From assembly GCA_900457075.1 (NCBI GenBank), contig UGYN01000002.1, positions 4,774,001 through 4,838,000 of the forward strand: a DNA stretch of 64,000 bases. The letters are read 5' to 3'. Position numbers and translations under genes: made by a program. Positions 21,473 through 30,523 of this stretch are shown one piece after another (position 1 is the first letter of the stretch; each line of letters opens with the position of its first letter). Origin of the DNA: Serratia quinivorans (lineage in GTDB: Bacteria; Pseudomonadota; Gammaproteobacteria; Enterobacterales; Enterobacteriaceae). Under the pieces are notes generated by a model. That model made no database searches, had not been told where the DNA came from, and saw nothing but the letters and a program-made list of their open reading frames with translations.

Positions 21473-22795
21473 GTGCAGCAGATAGTCAAAACTATCGCTC
21501 TGGCGTATAACAACCTGCCACGGCCCCACCGCGTCATGCTGGGGTCGTTGACAGTGGTTACATTGGCCGTTGCCGTCTGGCGGCCTTTTGTTTATCACCC
21601 AGAACATAACCCCATCGTTAAGAGTATCGAATTAGAATCCAGCCAGTTACGATCCTTGCTGCCAGAAGCCAGTGAGCCGATCGATCTTGACCAAGCCACC
21701 CCCGATGATGACATCCCACAGGATGAACTGGACCAGAAGGTCGCCGGCGAGGATGGAGTGCATGAATATGTGGTTTCCACGGGTGACACCCTCGGCAGTA
21801 TCCTGACCCAATATGGCATCGATATGTCGGACGTCACCCTGCTGGCATCGCAGAACCGCGATTTGCGTAATCTGAAAATTGGCCAACAGCTGTCATGGAC
21901 AGTGAACGATGCGGGCGATCTGCAGCGTTTGACCTGGGAAGTGTCCCGCCGCGAGACCCGTACTTACGATCGTACGGGCAACAGCTTCAAAGAAAGTCAG
22001 GAATCTCAACAGGGTGAATGGCGTAATAATGTGATCAGCGGCCGACTCAACGGCAGCTTTGTCACCAGCGCCGCTAACGCCGGCCTGAGCCGTGCCGAAA
22101 TCAATGCGGTGATCAAGGCGCTGCAGTGGCAGTTGGATTTCCGCAAACTGCGCAAGGGCGATCAATTCTCGGTATTGATGTCCCGCGAACACTTTGATGG
22201 CAAGAGTGCGCAGAGCCAGTTGCTGGGTGTGCGTATGCGCACCGGCGGTAAGGACTACTACGCTATTCGTGCCGAAGACGGTAAATTCTACGATCGTCAA
22301 GGTTCCGGTCTGGCGAAAGGCTTTATGCGTTTCCCGACCATGAAGCAATTCCGCATTTCCTCAAACTTCAACCCACGCCGGGTTAACCCGGTCACCGGGC
22401 GCATTGCGCCGCATAAAGGCGTCGACTTCGCGATGCCGGTTGGCACCCCGGTGCTGGCCGTGGGTGACGGTGAAGTACTTATCGCCAAACGCAGTGGCGC
22501 TGCGGGTAACTATGTGGCCATTCGTCATGGTCGCCAGTACACCACGCGTTATATGCATCTGAAAAAATTGTTGGTTAAGCCAGGTCAGAAAGTGAAGCGT
22601 GGTGATCGTATTGCGTTGTCCGGTAACACCGGCCGCTCTACCGGCCCACATCTGCACTTTGAAATGTGGACCAACCAACAGGCCGTGAACCCATTGACGG
22701 CGAAACTGCCGCGCTCTGAAGGGTTGACCGGCAAAGATCGCAGTGATTATCTGGCGCAGGTGAAGGAAGTCACCCCGCAGCTGCAGTTGGATTAA
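21473..22795 (+). CDS. mepM: Murein DD-endopeptidase MepM
   Basis: A 440-residue envelope peptidase that cuts 3-4 (D-Ala-mDAP) crosslinks to allow sidewall growth. It has an N-terminal membrane anchor (about 20-40), a LysM-like domain (HEYVVSTGDTLGSILTQYG, near 98-116) and a C-terminal M23 domain with HKGVDFAMPVGTPV and GPHLHFEMW supplying zinc ligands. The start is GTG 21473, as for E. coli (MQQI...), preceded by GAGGA. It follows znuA in the same direction by 21 bp, so read-through is possible. Confidence 0.96.
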   Translation: MQQIVKTIALAYNNLPRPHRVMLGSLTVVTLAVAVWRPFVYHPEHNPIVKSIELESSQLRSLLPEASEPIDLDQATPDDDIPQDELDQKVAGEDGVHEYVVSTGDTLGSILTQYGIDMSDVTLLASQNRDLRNLKIGQQLSWTVNDAGDLQRLTWEVSRRETRTYDRTGNSFKESQESQQGEWRNNVISGRLNGSFVTSAANAGLSRAEINAVIKALQWQLDFRKLRKGDQFSVLMSREHFDGKSAQSQLLGVRMRTGGKDYYAIRAEDGKFYDRQGSGLAKGFMRFPTMKQFRISSNFNPRRVNPVTGRIAPHKGVDFAMPVGTPVLAVGDGEVLIAKRSGAAGNYVAIRHGRQYTTRYMHLKKLLVKPGQKVKRGDRIALSGNTGRSTGPHLHFEMWTNQQAVNPLTAKLPRSEGLTGKDRSDYLAQVKEVTPQLQLD

Positions 22796-22827
22796 TCCCT
22801 TGTTTGGGCGCTACGCGCCAGTGATAC

Positions 22828-22858
22828 CATCGGCCTGATTTCGGGCCGATGTTGTTTT
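22828..22858 (+). terminator. Putative terminator after mepM
   Basis: An ATCGGCC / GGCCGAT hairpin is followed by a T-rich stretch (TGTTGTTTTAT) in the mepM-lpxM gap. Confidence 0.6.
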
Positions 22859-22940
22859 ATATTGGCGCTTCGCCGTGGTTAATTGCAAAATCAATCTTTG
22901 CAATTATGATTAGCCGAACCGCTAAGTTAAGAGCTTGTGC

Positions 22941-23909
22941 ATGCAAAACGAAAAAAAATCTAACTCAGAGTTCATCCCGCAATTTCAGAAAGCCTTTTAC
23001 CACCCGCGCTACTGGGGCGTTTGGCTGGGAACCGGGCTGATGGCCGGTATTTCATTAGTGCCTGCGCGCTTGCGCGATCCGGTGTTGGGTGCCGTTGGCA
23101 AGCTGGCCGGCAAGGTGGCTAAAGGTGCCCGACGTCGTGCGCGCATCAACCTGCTGTATTGCTTGCCGGAAGTGCCGGAAAACGAGCGTGAGCACATCAT
23201 TGATGAGATGTTTGCCACCGCGCCGCAGTCGATGATCCTGATGGCCGAACTGGCCTGTACCAAACCGGAAAAAGTGTTGAAGCGCGTTCGCTGGCACGGG
23301 GAAGAGGTGCTGGATAAAATCCGTGAAGAAGGCCGTAACGTGATTTTTCTGGTACCACATGGCTGGGCGGTGGATGTTCCGGCGATGTTAATGGCGGCTC
23401 GCGGTCAGCCGATGGCGGCGATGTTCCACAACCAGAGCAACCCGCTGGTCGACTACCTGTGGAATACGGTGCGCCGTAAATTTGGTGGACGGATGCATGC
23501 GCGCAATGACGGCATCAAGCCTTTTATCAGCTCAGTGCGCCAGGGCTATTGGGGTTATTATCTGCCCGATCAGGATCACGGTGCCGAACACAGTGAGTTC
23601 GTCGACTTCTTCGCCACCTATAAGGCGACGCTGCCGGCGGTGGGCCGTCTGATGAAAGTCTGTCGTGCGGCCATTGTGCCTTTGTTCCCGGTGTATGACG
23701 GCAAAACCAGTATGCTGGATGTTTATATTCGTCCGCCGATGGACGATTTGGCCACCGCCGATGACCACACTATTGCGCGTCGGATGAATGAAGAGGTGGA
23801 GAATCTGGTAGGGCCGAACCCGGAACAGTACACCTGGATCCTCAAACTGTTGAAAACGCGTAAAGAAGGTGAGATTGAACCTTATTCGCGCGATGATCTC
23901 TATCGCTAA
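22941..23909 (+). CDS. lpxM: Lipid A myristoyl acyltransferase LpxM
   Basis: A 322-residue late acyltransferase completing hexa-acyl lipid A at the inner membrane. The catalytic HX4D motif is H140-D145 in VPHGWAVDVP. An N-terminal membrane-associated segment spans roughly 25-50, and the conserved MFHNQSNPLVDYLWNTVRR and YYLPDQDHGAEHSEFVDFFAT blocks are present. I chose ATG 22941 (MQNEKKSN), which resembles the E. coli N-terminus, over TTG 22935. The next gene, pykA, is convergent. Confidence 0.97.
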   Translation: MQNEKKSNSEFIPQFQKAFYHPRYWGVWLGTGLMAGISLVPARLRDPVLGAVGKLAGKVAKGARRRARINLLYCLPEVPENEREHIIDEMFATAPQSMILMAELACTKPEKVLKRVRWHGEEVLDKIREEGRNVIFLVPHGWAVDVPAMLMAARGQPMAAMFHNQSNPLVDYLWNTVRRKFGGRMHARNDGIKPFISSVRQGYWGYYLPDQDHGAEHSEFVDFFATYKATLPAVGRLMKVCRAAIVPLFPVYDGKTSMLDVYIRPPMDDLATADDHTIARRMNEEVENLVGPNPEQYTWILKLLKTRKEGEIEPYSRDDLYR

Positions 23910-23930
23910 AAGTCATATTTGCTTAATGCC

Positions 23931-23963
23931 AAAGGTCAGTCATCTCAGGTGATTGGCCTTTTT
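23931..23963 (+). terminator. Terminator after lpxM
   Basis: An AAAGGTCAGTCA / TGATTGGCCTTTTT stem-loop, ending in a T run, lies just after the lpxM stop. Confidence 0.7.
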
Positions 23964-24053
23964 CGTATGGTGCTTAAAAATGCAATAGGTGGCTCTCCAT
24001 TTGCCGTAACGGCGATTAGAGGGGAGTTTCTCAGGGGGAAGGGGGAGCGTAAA

Positions 24054-24082
24054 AAAATGCCGACCGCGTTAACGGCCGGCAG
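24054..24082 (-). terminator. Terminator after pykA
   Basis: Read on the minus strand, a GCCGGCCG-TTAA-CGCGGTCGGC hairpin is followed by a run of seven Ts. Confidence 0.75.
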
Positions 24083-24091
24083 CAGTATATT

Positions 24092-25534
24092 TTACTCGAC
24101 GCGCAGGATACGGCTGGTATTGGTGGTACCCACGGTTTCCATCACGTCGCCCTGGGTGACGATCACCAGATCGCCTGAGACCAGGAAGCCTTTATCACGC
24201 AGGCGGTTAACCGCGTCATTGGCCGCGATAACGCCGTCATTATGGCTGTCGAAGTACACTGGCGTAACGCCGCGGTACAGCGCAGTCAGGTTCAACGTGT
24301 GCTCATGGCGTGACATGGCGAAGATCGGCAGACCGGAGCTGATACGTGACATCATCAGCGCGGTGCGGCCTGACTCGGTCATGGCGATCAGTGCGGTAAC
24401 CCCTTTCAGGTGGTTAGCCGCATACATGGAAGACATGGCAATAGCTTCTTCAATGTTGTCGAACTGCACGTCCAGACGGTGTTTGGAGACGTTGATGCTT
24501 GGGATTTTCTCTGCACCCAGACAAACACGCGCCATAGCCGCCACGGTTTCTGCCGGGTACTGGCCTGCCGCGGTTTCAGCAGACAGCATCACGGCGTCGG
24601 TACCATCCAGCACGGCGTTCGCCACGTCCATGACTTCGGCACGGGTAGGCATAGGGTTGGTGATCATCGACTCCATCATCTGGGTCGCGGTAATGACGGC
24701 GCGGTTGAGCGTACGGGCACGGCGGATCAGTTTTTTCTGGATGCCGACCAGTTCCGGATCGCCGATTTCGACGCCCAGGTCGCCACGGGCTACCATCACG
24801 ACGTCGGAGGCCAGGATGATGTCATCCATGGCTTCGTCGCTGCAAACGGCTTCGGCACGTTCAACCTTGGACACGATCTTGGCGTTGCAGCCGGCATCGC
24901 GCGCCAGTCGACGTGCGTAGTTCAAATCTTCGCCGGTACGCGGGAAGGAAACCGCCAGGTAGTCGACGCCGATTTTTGCCGCGGTGACGATATCGGCCTT
25001 GTCTTTCTCGGTCAGGGCTTCAGCGGACAGGCCACCACCCAGTTTGTTGATGCCTTTGTTGTTGGACAGTGGGCCGCCAACGGTGACTTCGGTAAACACT
25101 TTCATGCCCTGAACTTCGAGCACTTTCAGCTGTACGCGGCCGTCATCGAGCAGCAGTACGTCGCCGGGTACCACGTCGGCAGGCAGGCCTTTATAGTCGA
25201 TACCGACTTTTTCTTTATCGCCTTCGCCCTTGGACATGTTGGCATCAAGCAGGAATTTATCACCGATGTTAAGGAAGATTTTGCCTTCCTTAAAGGTGGA
25301 AACACGAATTTTCGGCCCTTGCAGGTCACCCAGAATAGCGACGTGGCGTCCCAACTTGGCAGCAATTTCGCGCACTTTGTCAGCGCGGATCTGGTGGTCT
25401 TCTGCGGTGCCGTGGGAAAAGTTAAGCCGAACTACGTTAGCGCCGGCGGCAATGATCTTTTCCAGATTATTGTCGCGGTCTGTAGCCGGACCCAGGGTGG
25501 TAACAATTTTGGTTCTTCTGAGCCGTCTGGACAT
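24092..25534 (-). CDS. pykA: Pyruvate kinase II (PykA type)
   Basis: A 480-residue glycolytic enzyme converting phosphoenolpyruvate and ADP to pyruvate and ATP. N-terminal [14 protein letters not shown], the active-site [12 protein letters not shown] segment, and [15 protein letters not shown] are signatures; its length and context beside hexR and zwf identify it as the AMP/sugar-phosphate-responsive PykA rather than PykF. Upstream, at 25608-25622, lies a weak HexR-like palindrome. Confidence 0.96.
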   Translation of the reverse strand: MSRRLRRTKIVTTLGPATDRDNNLEKIIAAGANVVRLNFSHGTAEDHQIRADKVREIAAKLGRHVAILGDLQGPKIRVSTFKEGKIFLNIGDKFLLDANMSKGEGDKEKVGIDYKGLPADVVPGDVLLLDDGRVQLKVLEVQGMKVFTEVTVGGPLSNNKGINKLGGGLSAEALTEKDKADIVTAAKIGVDYLAVSFPRTGEDLNYARRLARDAGCNAKIVSKVERAEAVCSDEAMDDIILASDVVMVARGDLGVEIGDPELVGIQKKLIRRARTLNRAVITATQMMESMITNPMPTRAEVMDVANAVLDGTDAVMLSAETAAGQYPAETVAAMARVCLGAEKIPSINVSKHRLDVQFDNIEEAIAMSSMYAANHLKGVTALIAMTESGRTALMMSRISSGLPIFAMSRHEHTLNLTALYRGVTPVYFDSHNDGVIAANDAVNRLRDKGFLVSGDLVIVTQGDVMETVGTTNTSRILRVE

Positions 25535-25607
25535 GTATTACTCCGTTGACTGGTGAAGCAAATTATTGGTGTTGCGATAACGTCGGATAACGAAACCAGG
25601 AGTGAAA

Positions 25608-25622
25608 TGTCATTTTACTACA
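25608..25622. promoter_or_regulatory. Weak HexR-like site upstream of pykA
   Basis: TGTCATTTTACTACA matches 11 of 15 positions of the pattern TGTAATTAAATTACA. pykA is a known HexR target in other gammaproteobacteria, and the site lies in the pykA/hexR gap, so it is plausible but not strong. Confidence 0.35.
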
Positions 25623-25721
25623 CTGATATTTCACCCGGGTTACCCGCATGAGCGTATTACAGGGTACTGCCTCTAATGCTGCCGTCCAGATGACTTTGAG
25701 CGACAGTTTTTTTCACATAGG

Positions 25722-26594
25722 TTACGAGTCGAAACTGTTGGGGATAACCACACCCTTATCAAAGCGCGATTCTTTCAACGCTTCCTTGACCCGCTTCAAG
25801 TTATCTCTGAATTTGGCCCCTCTACGCAAGGTAAATCCGGTGGCCAGCACGTCGATGAGCGTTAATTGCGCAATTCGCGATACCATCGGCATATAAACGT
25901 CGGTATCTTCCGGAACATCGAGCAATAATGCCAGCGTGGCTTCATGAGCCAGCGGGGTATCGCGCGAGGTAATGGCTATTACCGTGGCATCGTTTTCGCG
26001 TGCCAGTTGCGCCATTTCCACCAGGTTCTTGGTGCGACCGGTATGGGAGATGAGTACTACCACATCCCCCTCGCTGGAATTCATGCATCCCATGCGTTGC
26101 ATGACGATGTCATCGAAATAGACCACTGGAATATTGAAGCGGAAAAATTTGTTCATCGCGTCGTGGGCCACTGCCGCCGAGGCACCCAAACCGAAGAAAG
26201 AGATTTTTTTTGCCTGGGTAAGCAAGTCAACCGCACGATTGATTGCTGCAATATCCAAATTTGCCTTTACTGTATCAAGGCTGGCCATGACGGATTCGAA
26301 AATTTTACCGGTATAGGAAGCAACGCTGTCATCTTCCTCCACGTTACGGTTTACGTACGGGGTGCCGTTGGCCAGGCTTTGGGCAAGATGCAGTTTAAAA
26401 TCGGGAAAACCCTTGGTATCGAGACGGCGACAAAAGCGGTTGACGGTGGGCTCGCTAACGTCCGCCATCCTGGCCAGCGTCGCGATACTTGAGTGAATGG
26501 CGGTCTGCGGGGAGGCGAGGATCACCTCGGCGACTTTCCGTTCAGATTTGCTCAGCAGCTCCAGATGGCTCTGGATTTTTTCCAGCGTATTCAT
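25722..26594 (-). CDS. hexR: HexR, RpiR-family transcriptional regulator
   Basis: A 290-residue repressor of central sugar metabolism, released by KDPG. It has an N-terminal RpiR helix-turn-helix (SIATLARMADVSEPTVNRFCRRL, residues about 33-55) and a C-terminal SIS sugar-phosphate domain (FFGLGASAAVAHDAMNKFFR; VVVLISHTGRTKNLVE). I chose ATG 26594 (MNTLEKIQS), matching the E. coli start; the frame extends 12 codons further. It is divergent from zwf. Confidence 0.96.
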   Translation of the reverse strand: MNTLEKIQSHLELLSKSERKVAEVILASPQTAIHSSIATLARMADVSEPTVNRFCRRLDTKGFPDFKLHLAQSLANGTPYVNRNVEEDDSVASYTGKIFESVMASLDTVKANLDIAAINRAVDLLTQAKKISFFGLGASAAVAHDAMNKFFRFNIPVVYFDDIVMQRMGCMNSSEGDVVVLISHTGRTKNLVEMAQLARENDATVIAITSRDTPLAHEATLALLLDVPEDTDVYMPMVSRIAQLTLIDVLATGFTLRRGAKFRDNLKRVKEALKESRFDKGVVIPNSFDS

Positions 26595-26946
26595 ATAACG
26601 AGAGTCACTCATGGGTTTTGTCGATTTCAATCAAAGGAGAAATCAATGCCGGTTTAGTGAAAATATACTACGTGCTGGTAACCGTTGGCAGTGTCGACAG
26701 AGGGTATGCAGAGTTTTTTCATCAGAACATGACCTGTGTCTAACTTTCATAATGGTAAAAGAGCGTCAAAAAAGACAGAAAATTACAGTTTTTAGTTCAG
26801 TCAGCGGCATTTACTGCCAATAGCGCTTAACACTGCAATTTTTGGGGCTTTTTTTCTACTTTTGATCCGGGTTTACTGGCTGTAGTTAAAGAGAGTACAT
26901 TAGTAATGTAAGAAAATTACAAATATCCTGCAACGAGGAGATGAAC
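26595..26946. other. hexR/zwf divergent regulatory region
   Basis: About 350 bp without a gene. It is AT-rich and contains the HexR operator at 26907-26921 plus a second partial AAATTACA half-site near 26780-26787. It must hold the promoters for both hexR and zwf. Confidence 0.6.
26907..26921. promoter_or_regulatory. HexR operator upstream of zwf
   Basis: TGTAAGAAAATTACA has perfect outer half-sites TGTAA/TTACA of the HexR consensus and lies 26-40 nt before the zwf start, where bound HexR would block transcription. Confidence 0.8.
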
Positions 26947-28422
26947 ATGGCGGTAACCTCTACAGCCCAGGCGTGTGACCTGGTTATTTTCGGCGCGAAA
27001 GGCGATTTGGCGCGTCGTAAGCTGTTGCCTTCCCTGTACCAGTTAGAGAAAGCCGGTCATATCCACCCGGATACCCGTATTATCGGCGTCGGTCGTGCCG
27101 AGTGGGATAAAGATGCCTATATCAAGGTGGTCAAGGAAGCGCTTGGCACCTTTATGAAAGAAAAACTCGATGACGAACTTTGGGCCACGCTGAGTGCGCG
27201 CCTGGACTTCTGCAACCTGGATGTGAACGACAGCAAAAATTTTGCCAAATTGGGCAAAATGCTGGATCAGAAACATCGCACCACCATCAACTATTTTGCC
27301 ATGCCGCCCAGCACTTTCGGCGCGATCTGCAAAGGGTTGGGTGAAGCCAAGCTGAACCACGAGCCGGCACGCGTCGTGATGGAAAAACCACTAGGTACCG
27401 ATCTGGCCTCTTCGCGCGTGATCAACGATCAGGTGGCAGAGTATTTCAACGAGTCTCAGGTTTACCGTATTGACCACTATCTTGGCAAAGAGACGGTGTT
27501 GAACCTGCTGGCACTGCGTTTTGCCAACTCACTGTTTGCCTCCAACTGGGACAATCGTACCATCGACTCGGTGCAAATTACCGTAGCGGAAGAGGTGGGT
27601 ATTGAAGGGCGCTGGGGTTACTTTGACCAGGCCGGCCAGATGCGCGACATGATCCAGAACCACCTGTTGCAAATTCTGACCATGATCGCCATGTCACCTC
27701 CGGCGGATCTGACCACTGACCGTATTCGCGATGAGAAAGTGAAGGTGCTGCGCTCACTGCGTCGTATCAATCAGACCAATGTGCGCGAAACCACGGTGCG
27801 TGGCCAATATACTGCCGGTTTTGTGCAGGGCAAAAAGGTTCCTGGTTACCTGGAAGAGGAAGGGGCGAACAAAAGCAGCAACACCGAAACCTTCGTCTCT
27901 ATCCGCGTTGATATCGACAACTGGCAGTGGGCCGGCGTGCCGTTTTACCTGCGAACCGGTAAGCGCTTGCCGACCAAGTGCTCTGAAGTGGTGGTCTACT
28001 TCAAGAACCCACCGCTGAACCTGTTCAGCGATTCTTACCAGCAACTGCCGCAGAACAAATTGACCATTCGTCTGCAGCCGGATGAAGGCATCGAGATCCA
28101 GGTATTGAACAAGGTCCCTGGCCTGGATCACAAACACCGCCTGCAAACCACCAAGCTGGATCTGAGTTTCTCAGAGACCTTCAACCAGGAGCACGTGGCA
28201 GACGCCTACGAGCGTCTGTTGCTGGAGACCATGCGTGGTATCCAGGCGCTGTTTGTGCGCCGTGACGAAGTGGAAGAAGCCTGGAAGTGGGTTGACTCCA
28301 TCATGGACGCCTGGAAAGCGGATAACGAAGCGCCGAAGCCGTATCAGTCCGGTACCTGGGGCCCGGTAGCCTCGGTGGCGATGATCACCCGCGATGGCCG
28401 TTCCTGGAACGAGTTCGAATAA
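26947..28422 (+). CDS. zwf: Glucose-6-phosphate 1-dehydrogenase
   Basis: A 491-residue NADP-dependent enzyme that opens the oxidative pentose phosphate and Entner-Doudoroff routes. The cofactor loop FGAKGDLARRKLLPSL, the active-site RIDHYLGKE and MEKPLGTDL are signatures. Two ATGs are in frame; I prefer 26947 (MAVTSTAQ) because a GAGGAG sits 6 nt before it and the length then equals E. coli Zwf. A terminator follows, separating it from eda; edd, which lies between them in E. coli, is absent here. Confidence 0.97.
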   Translation: MAVTSTAQACDLVIFGAKGDLARRKLLPSLYQLEKAGHIHPDTRIIGVGRAEWDKDAYIKVVKEALGTFMKEKLDDELWATLSARLDFCNLDVNDSKNFAKLGKMLDQKHRTTINYFAMPPSTFGAICKGLGEAKLNHEPARVVMEKPLGTDLASSRVINDQVAEYFNESQVYRIDHYLGKETVLNLLALRFANSLFASNWDNRTIDSVQITVAEEVGIEGRWGYFDQAGQMRDMIQNHLLQILTMIAMSPPADLTTDRIRDEKVKVLRSLRRINQTNVRETTVRGQYTAGFVQGKKVPGYLEEEGANKSSNTETFVSIRVDIDNWQWAGVPFYLRTGKRLPTKCSEVVVYFKNPPLNLFSDSYQQLPQNKLTIRLQPDEGIEIQVLNKVPGLDHKHRLQTTKLDLSFSETFNQEHVADAYERLLLETMRGIQALFVRRDEVEEAWKWVDSIMDAWKADNEAPKPYQSGTWGPVASVAMITRDGRSWNEFE

Positions 28423-28429
28423 CGACCCG

Positions 28430-28458
28430 GCCGGCAGTTTATCTGCCGGCATTTTTTT
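28430..28458 (+). terminator. Terminator after zwf
   Basis: A GCCGGCAG-TTT-ATCTGCCGGC hairpin followed by seven Ts ends zwf transcription before eda. Confidence 0.85.
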
Positions 28459-28574
28459 GCCTGCACGACCGGGGCGCAACATCACTTGGGGTACGGCCGG
28501 ACGCCCGCGAGACTCCGTGGGCCCCTGTGGCAGGGGCGTGCCATTGATAACCCGTAAGTAATGGAGAAGTAACG

Positions 28575-29216
28575 ATGAAAAACTGGAAAACCAGCGCGGA
28601 ACAGATCCTGACCGCCGGTCCGGTAGTTCCGGTGATTGTGATTAATAAGCTGGAACATGCGGTGCCGCTGGCCAGGGCGCTGGTCGCCGGTGGCGTGCGC
28701 GTATTGGAAGTCACTTTGCGCACTGCCTGCGCGATGGACGCGATCCGCGCTATCGCAGCGGAGGTGCCGGAGGCGATTATCGGTGCCGGTACTGTGCTTA
28801 ACCCGCAGCAGTTACAGGCGGTGACCGAAGCCGGTGCGCAATTCGCTATCAGTCCGGGCCTGACGGAGGCGCTGCTGAAAGCCGCTACCGCAGGCAGCAT
28901 TCCATTGATTCCGGGTATCAGCACCGTTTCAGAACTGATGCTGGGCCTGGATCACGGTCTGCGTGAGTTCAAGTTCTTCCCGGCTGAAGCCAACGGTGGC
29001 GTTAAGGCGTTACAGGCGATCGGCGGCCCATTCCCGCAGGTACGTTTCTGCCCGACCGGTGGCATTACACCAGGCAACTACCGTGATTACCTGGCGCTGA
29101 AAAGCGTACTGTGTATCGGTGGTTCCTGGTTGGTACCGGCCGACGCGTTGGAAAATGGCGACTACGCACGCATCACTGAACTGGCTCGTACCGCAGTGAG
29201 TGGCGCCACGGCGTAA
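28575..29216 (+). CDS. eda: KDPG/KHG aldolase Eda
   Basis: A 213-residue class I aldolase that splits 2-keto-3-deoxy-6-phosphogluconate into pyruvate and glyceraldehyde-3-phosphate. The Schiff-base lysine is in REFKFFPAE; the Glu-containing VLEVTLRT and [11 protein letters not shown] phosphate loop are present. A TGGAGAAG site precedes the start. With edd absent from this locus and a zwf terminator upstream, it probably has its own promoter and may serve hexuronate breakdown as well as any Entner-Doudoroff flux. Confidence 0.97.
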   Translation: MKNWKTSAEQILTAGPVVPVIVINKLEHAVPLARALVAGGVRVLEVTLRTACAMDAIRAIAAEVPEAIIGAGTVLNPQQLQAVTEAGAQFAISPGLTEALLKAATAGSIPLIPGISTVSELMLGLDHGLREFKFFPAEANGGVKALQAIGGPFPQVRFCPTGGITPGNYRDYLALKSVLCIGGSWLVPADALENGDYARITELARTAVSGATA

Positions 29217-29266
29217 CCCGCGCCGGGCCTGGGTTTGGCGATTATTTACCCGAACCAACCTAAACC

Positions 29267-29298
29267 AAGGTTCAACAGAATGTTGAGCCTTTTTTTAT
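29267..29298 (+). terminator. Terminator after eda
   Basis: An AAGGTTCAACA-GAA-TGTTGAGCCTT hairpin is followed by a long T run. Confidence 0.88.
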
Positions 29299-29481
29299 TT
29301 TTAAATTCCTTAACTTTCTTATTTATAGACTATTTTTTTATAGTTTTTGTGAAAATAGCGGTTTGCTTTATGATTATTGCTATGGTACAACTATTGCAGT
29401 TAAAATTTTACTTGATGAGGATATTGGGCAAATCGCACTCCGTGTAACAAGATTATGTGCGGCTGAGAATAGAGAATACTT

Positions 29482-29580
29482 ATGATGACAACTAATGGAA
29501 TTACCCTCAGAACCTCTACTTGCCAGCTTTTCCTGTCTGCCATCCTTGCCAGTGAGCATCACTGGTGCAGCGAGCTATAG
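29482..29580 (+). CDS. Upstream leader ORF of mdtJI (MdtU-like), 32 aa
   Basis: Two consecutive ATGs (29482 and 29485) open a 32-codon frame ending TAG, 200 nt ahead of mdtJ. It reads MMTTNGITLRTSTCQLFL at the start and has a His/Trp/Cys-rich C-terminus ending CSEL. E. coli mdtJI has a short ORF of comparable length in its 5' leader (mdtU), whose translation couples exporter synthesis to spermidine; position and size here fit that role. I cannot align the two from memory, so orthology is an inference. An AGAGAAT element is the only ribosome-binding candidate. Confidence 0.55.
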   Translation: MMTTNGITLRTSTCQLFLSAILASEHHWCSEL

Positions 29581-29780
29581 CGTCTTTCTCCCTTAACCGG
29601 TGCTGGTGACAGGCTCAGTCCTTCGTCATTTCGCGTAGCCGGGCAAACATTTTTATTACGTTTGGGTCAGTTTATCCCCAGGGATCTCTGCGTCTTCAGC
29701 GCCTGTTTGCGCCTGTCTGACGAGATAAATCGGGATAAATATGCCTTAGCGTGCCTTATTCGCCGTTTGGGAGAGAAATC
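29581..29780 (+). promoter_or_regulatory. mdtJI 5' untranslated region
   Basis: 200 nt between the leader ORF and mdtJ, with several possible GC-rich pairings (for example AGCGCCTG...) but no terminator-type hairpin with a T run. It is consistent with a structured leader whose folding depends on translation of the upstream ORF. Confidence 0.35.
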
Positions 29781-30149
29781 ATGATTTATTGGATCTTTTT
29801 AGGTTTGGCCATAGCGACCGAAATTATCGGTACCCTGTCAATGAAATACGCCAGCATTAGCGGCGGTATGACCGGCCATATAGTGATGTATGTAATGATC
29901 ACCGCATCGTATGTGATGCTGTCGATGGCGGTAAAACGGGTTGCTCTGGGCGTCGCTTATGCCCTGTGGGAAGGTATCGGTATCCTGTTTATTACCCTGT
30001 TTAGCGTGCTGTGGTTTGACGAACCGATCTCGGCGTTGAAGGTGCTGGGTCTGGTGACGTTGATTGTCGGCATCATGCTGGTGAAGTCCGGCACCCGCAA
30101 ACCACGAAAACAGGTAACGCCGCGAGGTGACAACCATGCAACAGCTTGA
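29781..30149 (+). CDS. mdtJ: Spermidine exporter subunit MdtJ (SMR family)
   Basis: A 122-residue small multidrug-resistance-family protein with four membrane helices that pairs with MdtI to export spermidine. The conserved Glu lies in helix 1 ([18 protein letters not shown]), followed by [14 protein letters not shown]. The start is ATG 29781 with GGGAGAGA upstream; the frame extends to 29751. Its end overlaps mdtI by 14 nt, so the two are made together. Confidence 0.94.
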
Positions 30150-30465
30150 GTTGTACCACATTGCTTTTCTGGGATTGGCGATCGTACTGGAGATTATCGC
30201 CAACATTTTCCTGAAGATGTCGGACGGTTTCCGTAAAGTTTGGTTGGGCCTGCTGTCTCTGCTGTCGGTACTGGGGGCGTTCAGTGCGCTGGCGCAGGCG
30301 GTGAAGGGGATTGATCTTTCGGTTGCCTATGCGCTGTGGGGCGGTTTCGGTATCGCCGCGACAATCGCTGCCGGCTGGATCCTGTTTGGTCAACGGTTAA
30401 ATGCCAAGGGCTGGATTGGTCTGGTATTGTTACTGGCGGGGATGGTGATCATCAAACTGGCTTAA
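30136..30465 (+). CDS. mdtI: Spermidine exporter subunit MdtI (SMR family)
   Basis: A 109-residue SMR protein, partner of MdtJ. Helix 1 carries the essential Glu in [39 protein letters not shown] and [18 protein letters not shown] are nearly identical to the E. coli protein. I chose ATG 30136 (MQQLELYH) over GTG 30127, because it follows AGGTGACAA at normal spacing. It ends before a bidirectional terminator shared with yoaB. Confidence 0.95.
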
Positions 30466-30488
30466 TCAGCCGCAAACACGACAAAATA

Positions 30489-30520
30489 AAACCGCAGGCG
30501 TTATCGTCTGCGGTTTTTTT
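30489..30520. terminator. Bidirectional terminator between mdtI and yoaB
   Basis: An ACCGCAGGCG-TTAT-CGTCTGCGGT hairpin with A-rich left and T7 right flanks lies between convergent genes. Confidence 0.88.
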
Positions 30521-30523
30521 GCT

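Noticed and set aside
24410..25549. 379-codon + strand frame antisense to pykA
   Set aside because: Long only because codon usage of pykA leaves few stops in this antisense frame; pykA is unambiguous on the other strand.
28490..28560. GC-rich palindromic stretch before eda as a possible third repeat copy
   Set aside because: It has short GC hairpins (GGCCCCTGTGGCAGGGGC-like) but does not align with the 83-bp repeat or the 24-nt palindromes.
29235..29447. 70-codon hydrophobic + strand frame after eda
   Set aside because: It starts at a TTG without a ribosome-binding site and runs straight through the eda terminator hairpin; the hydrophobicity comes from T-rich DNA.
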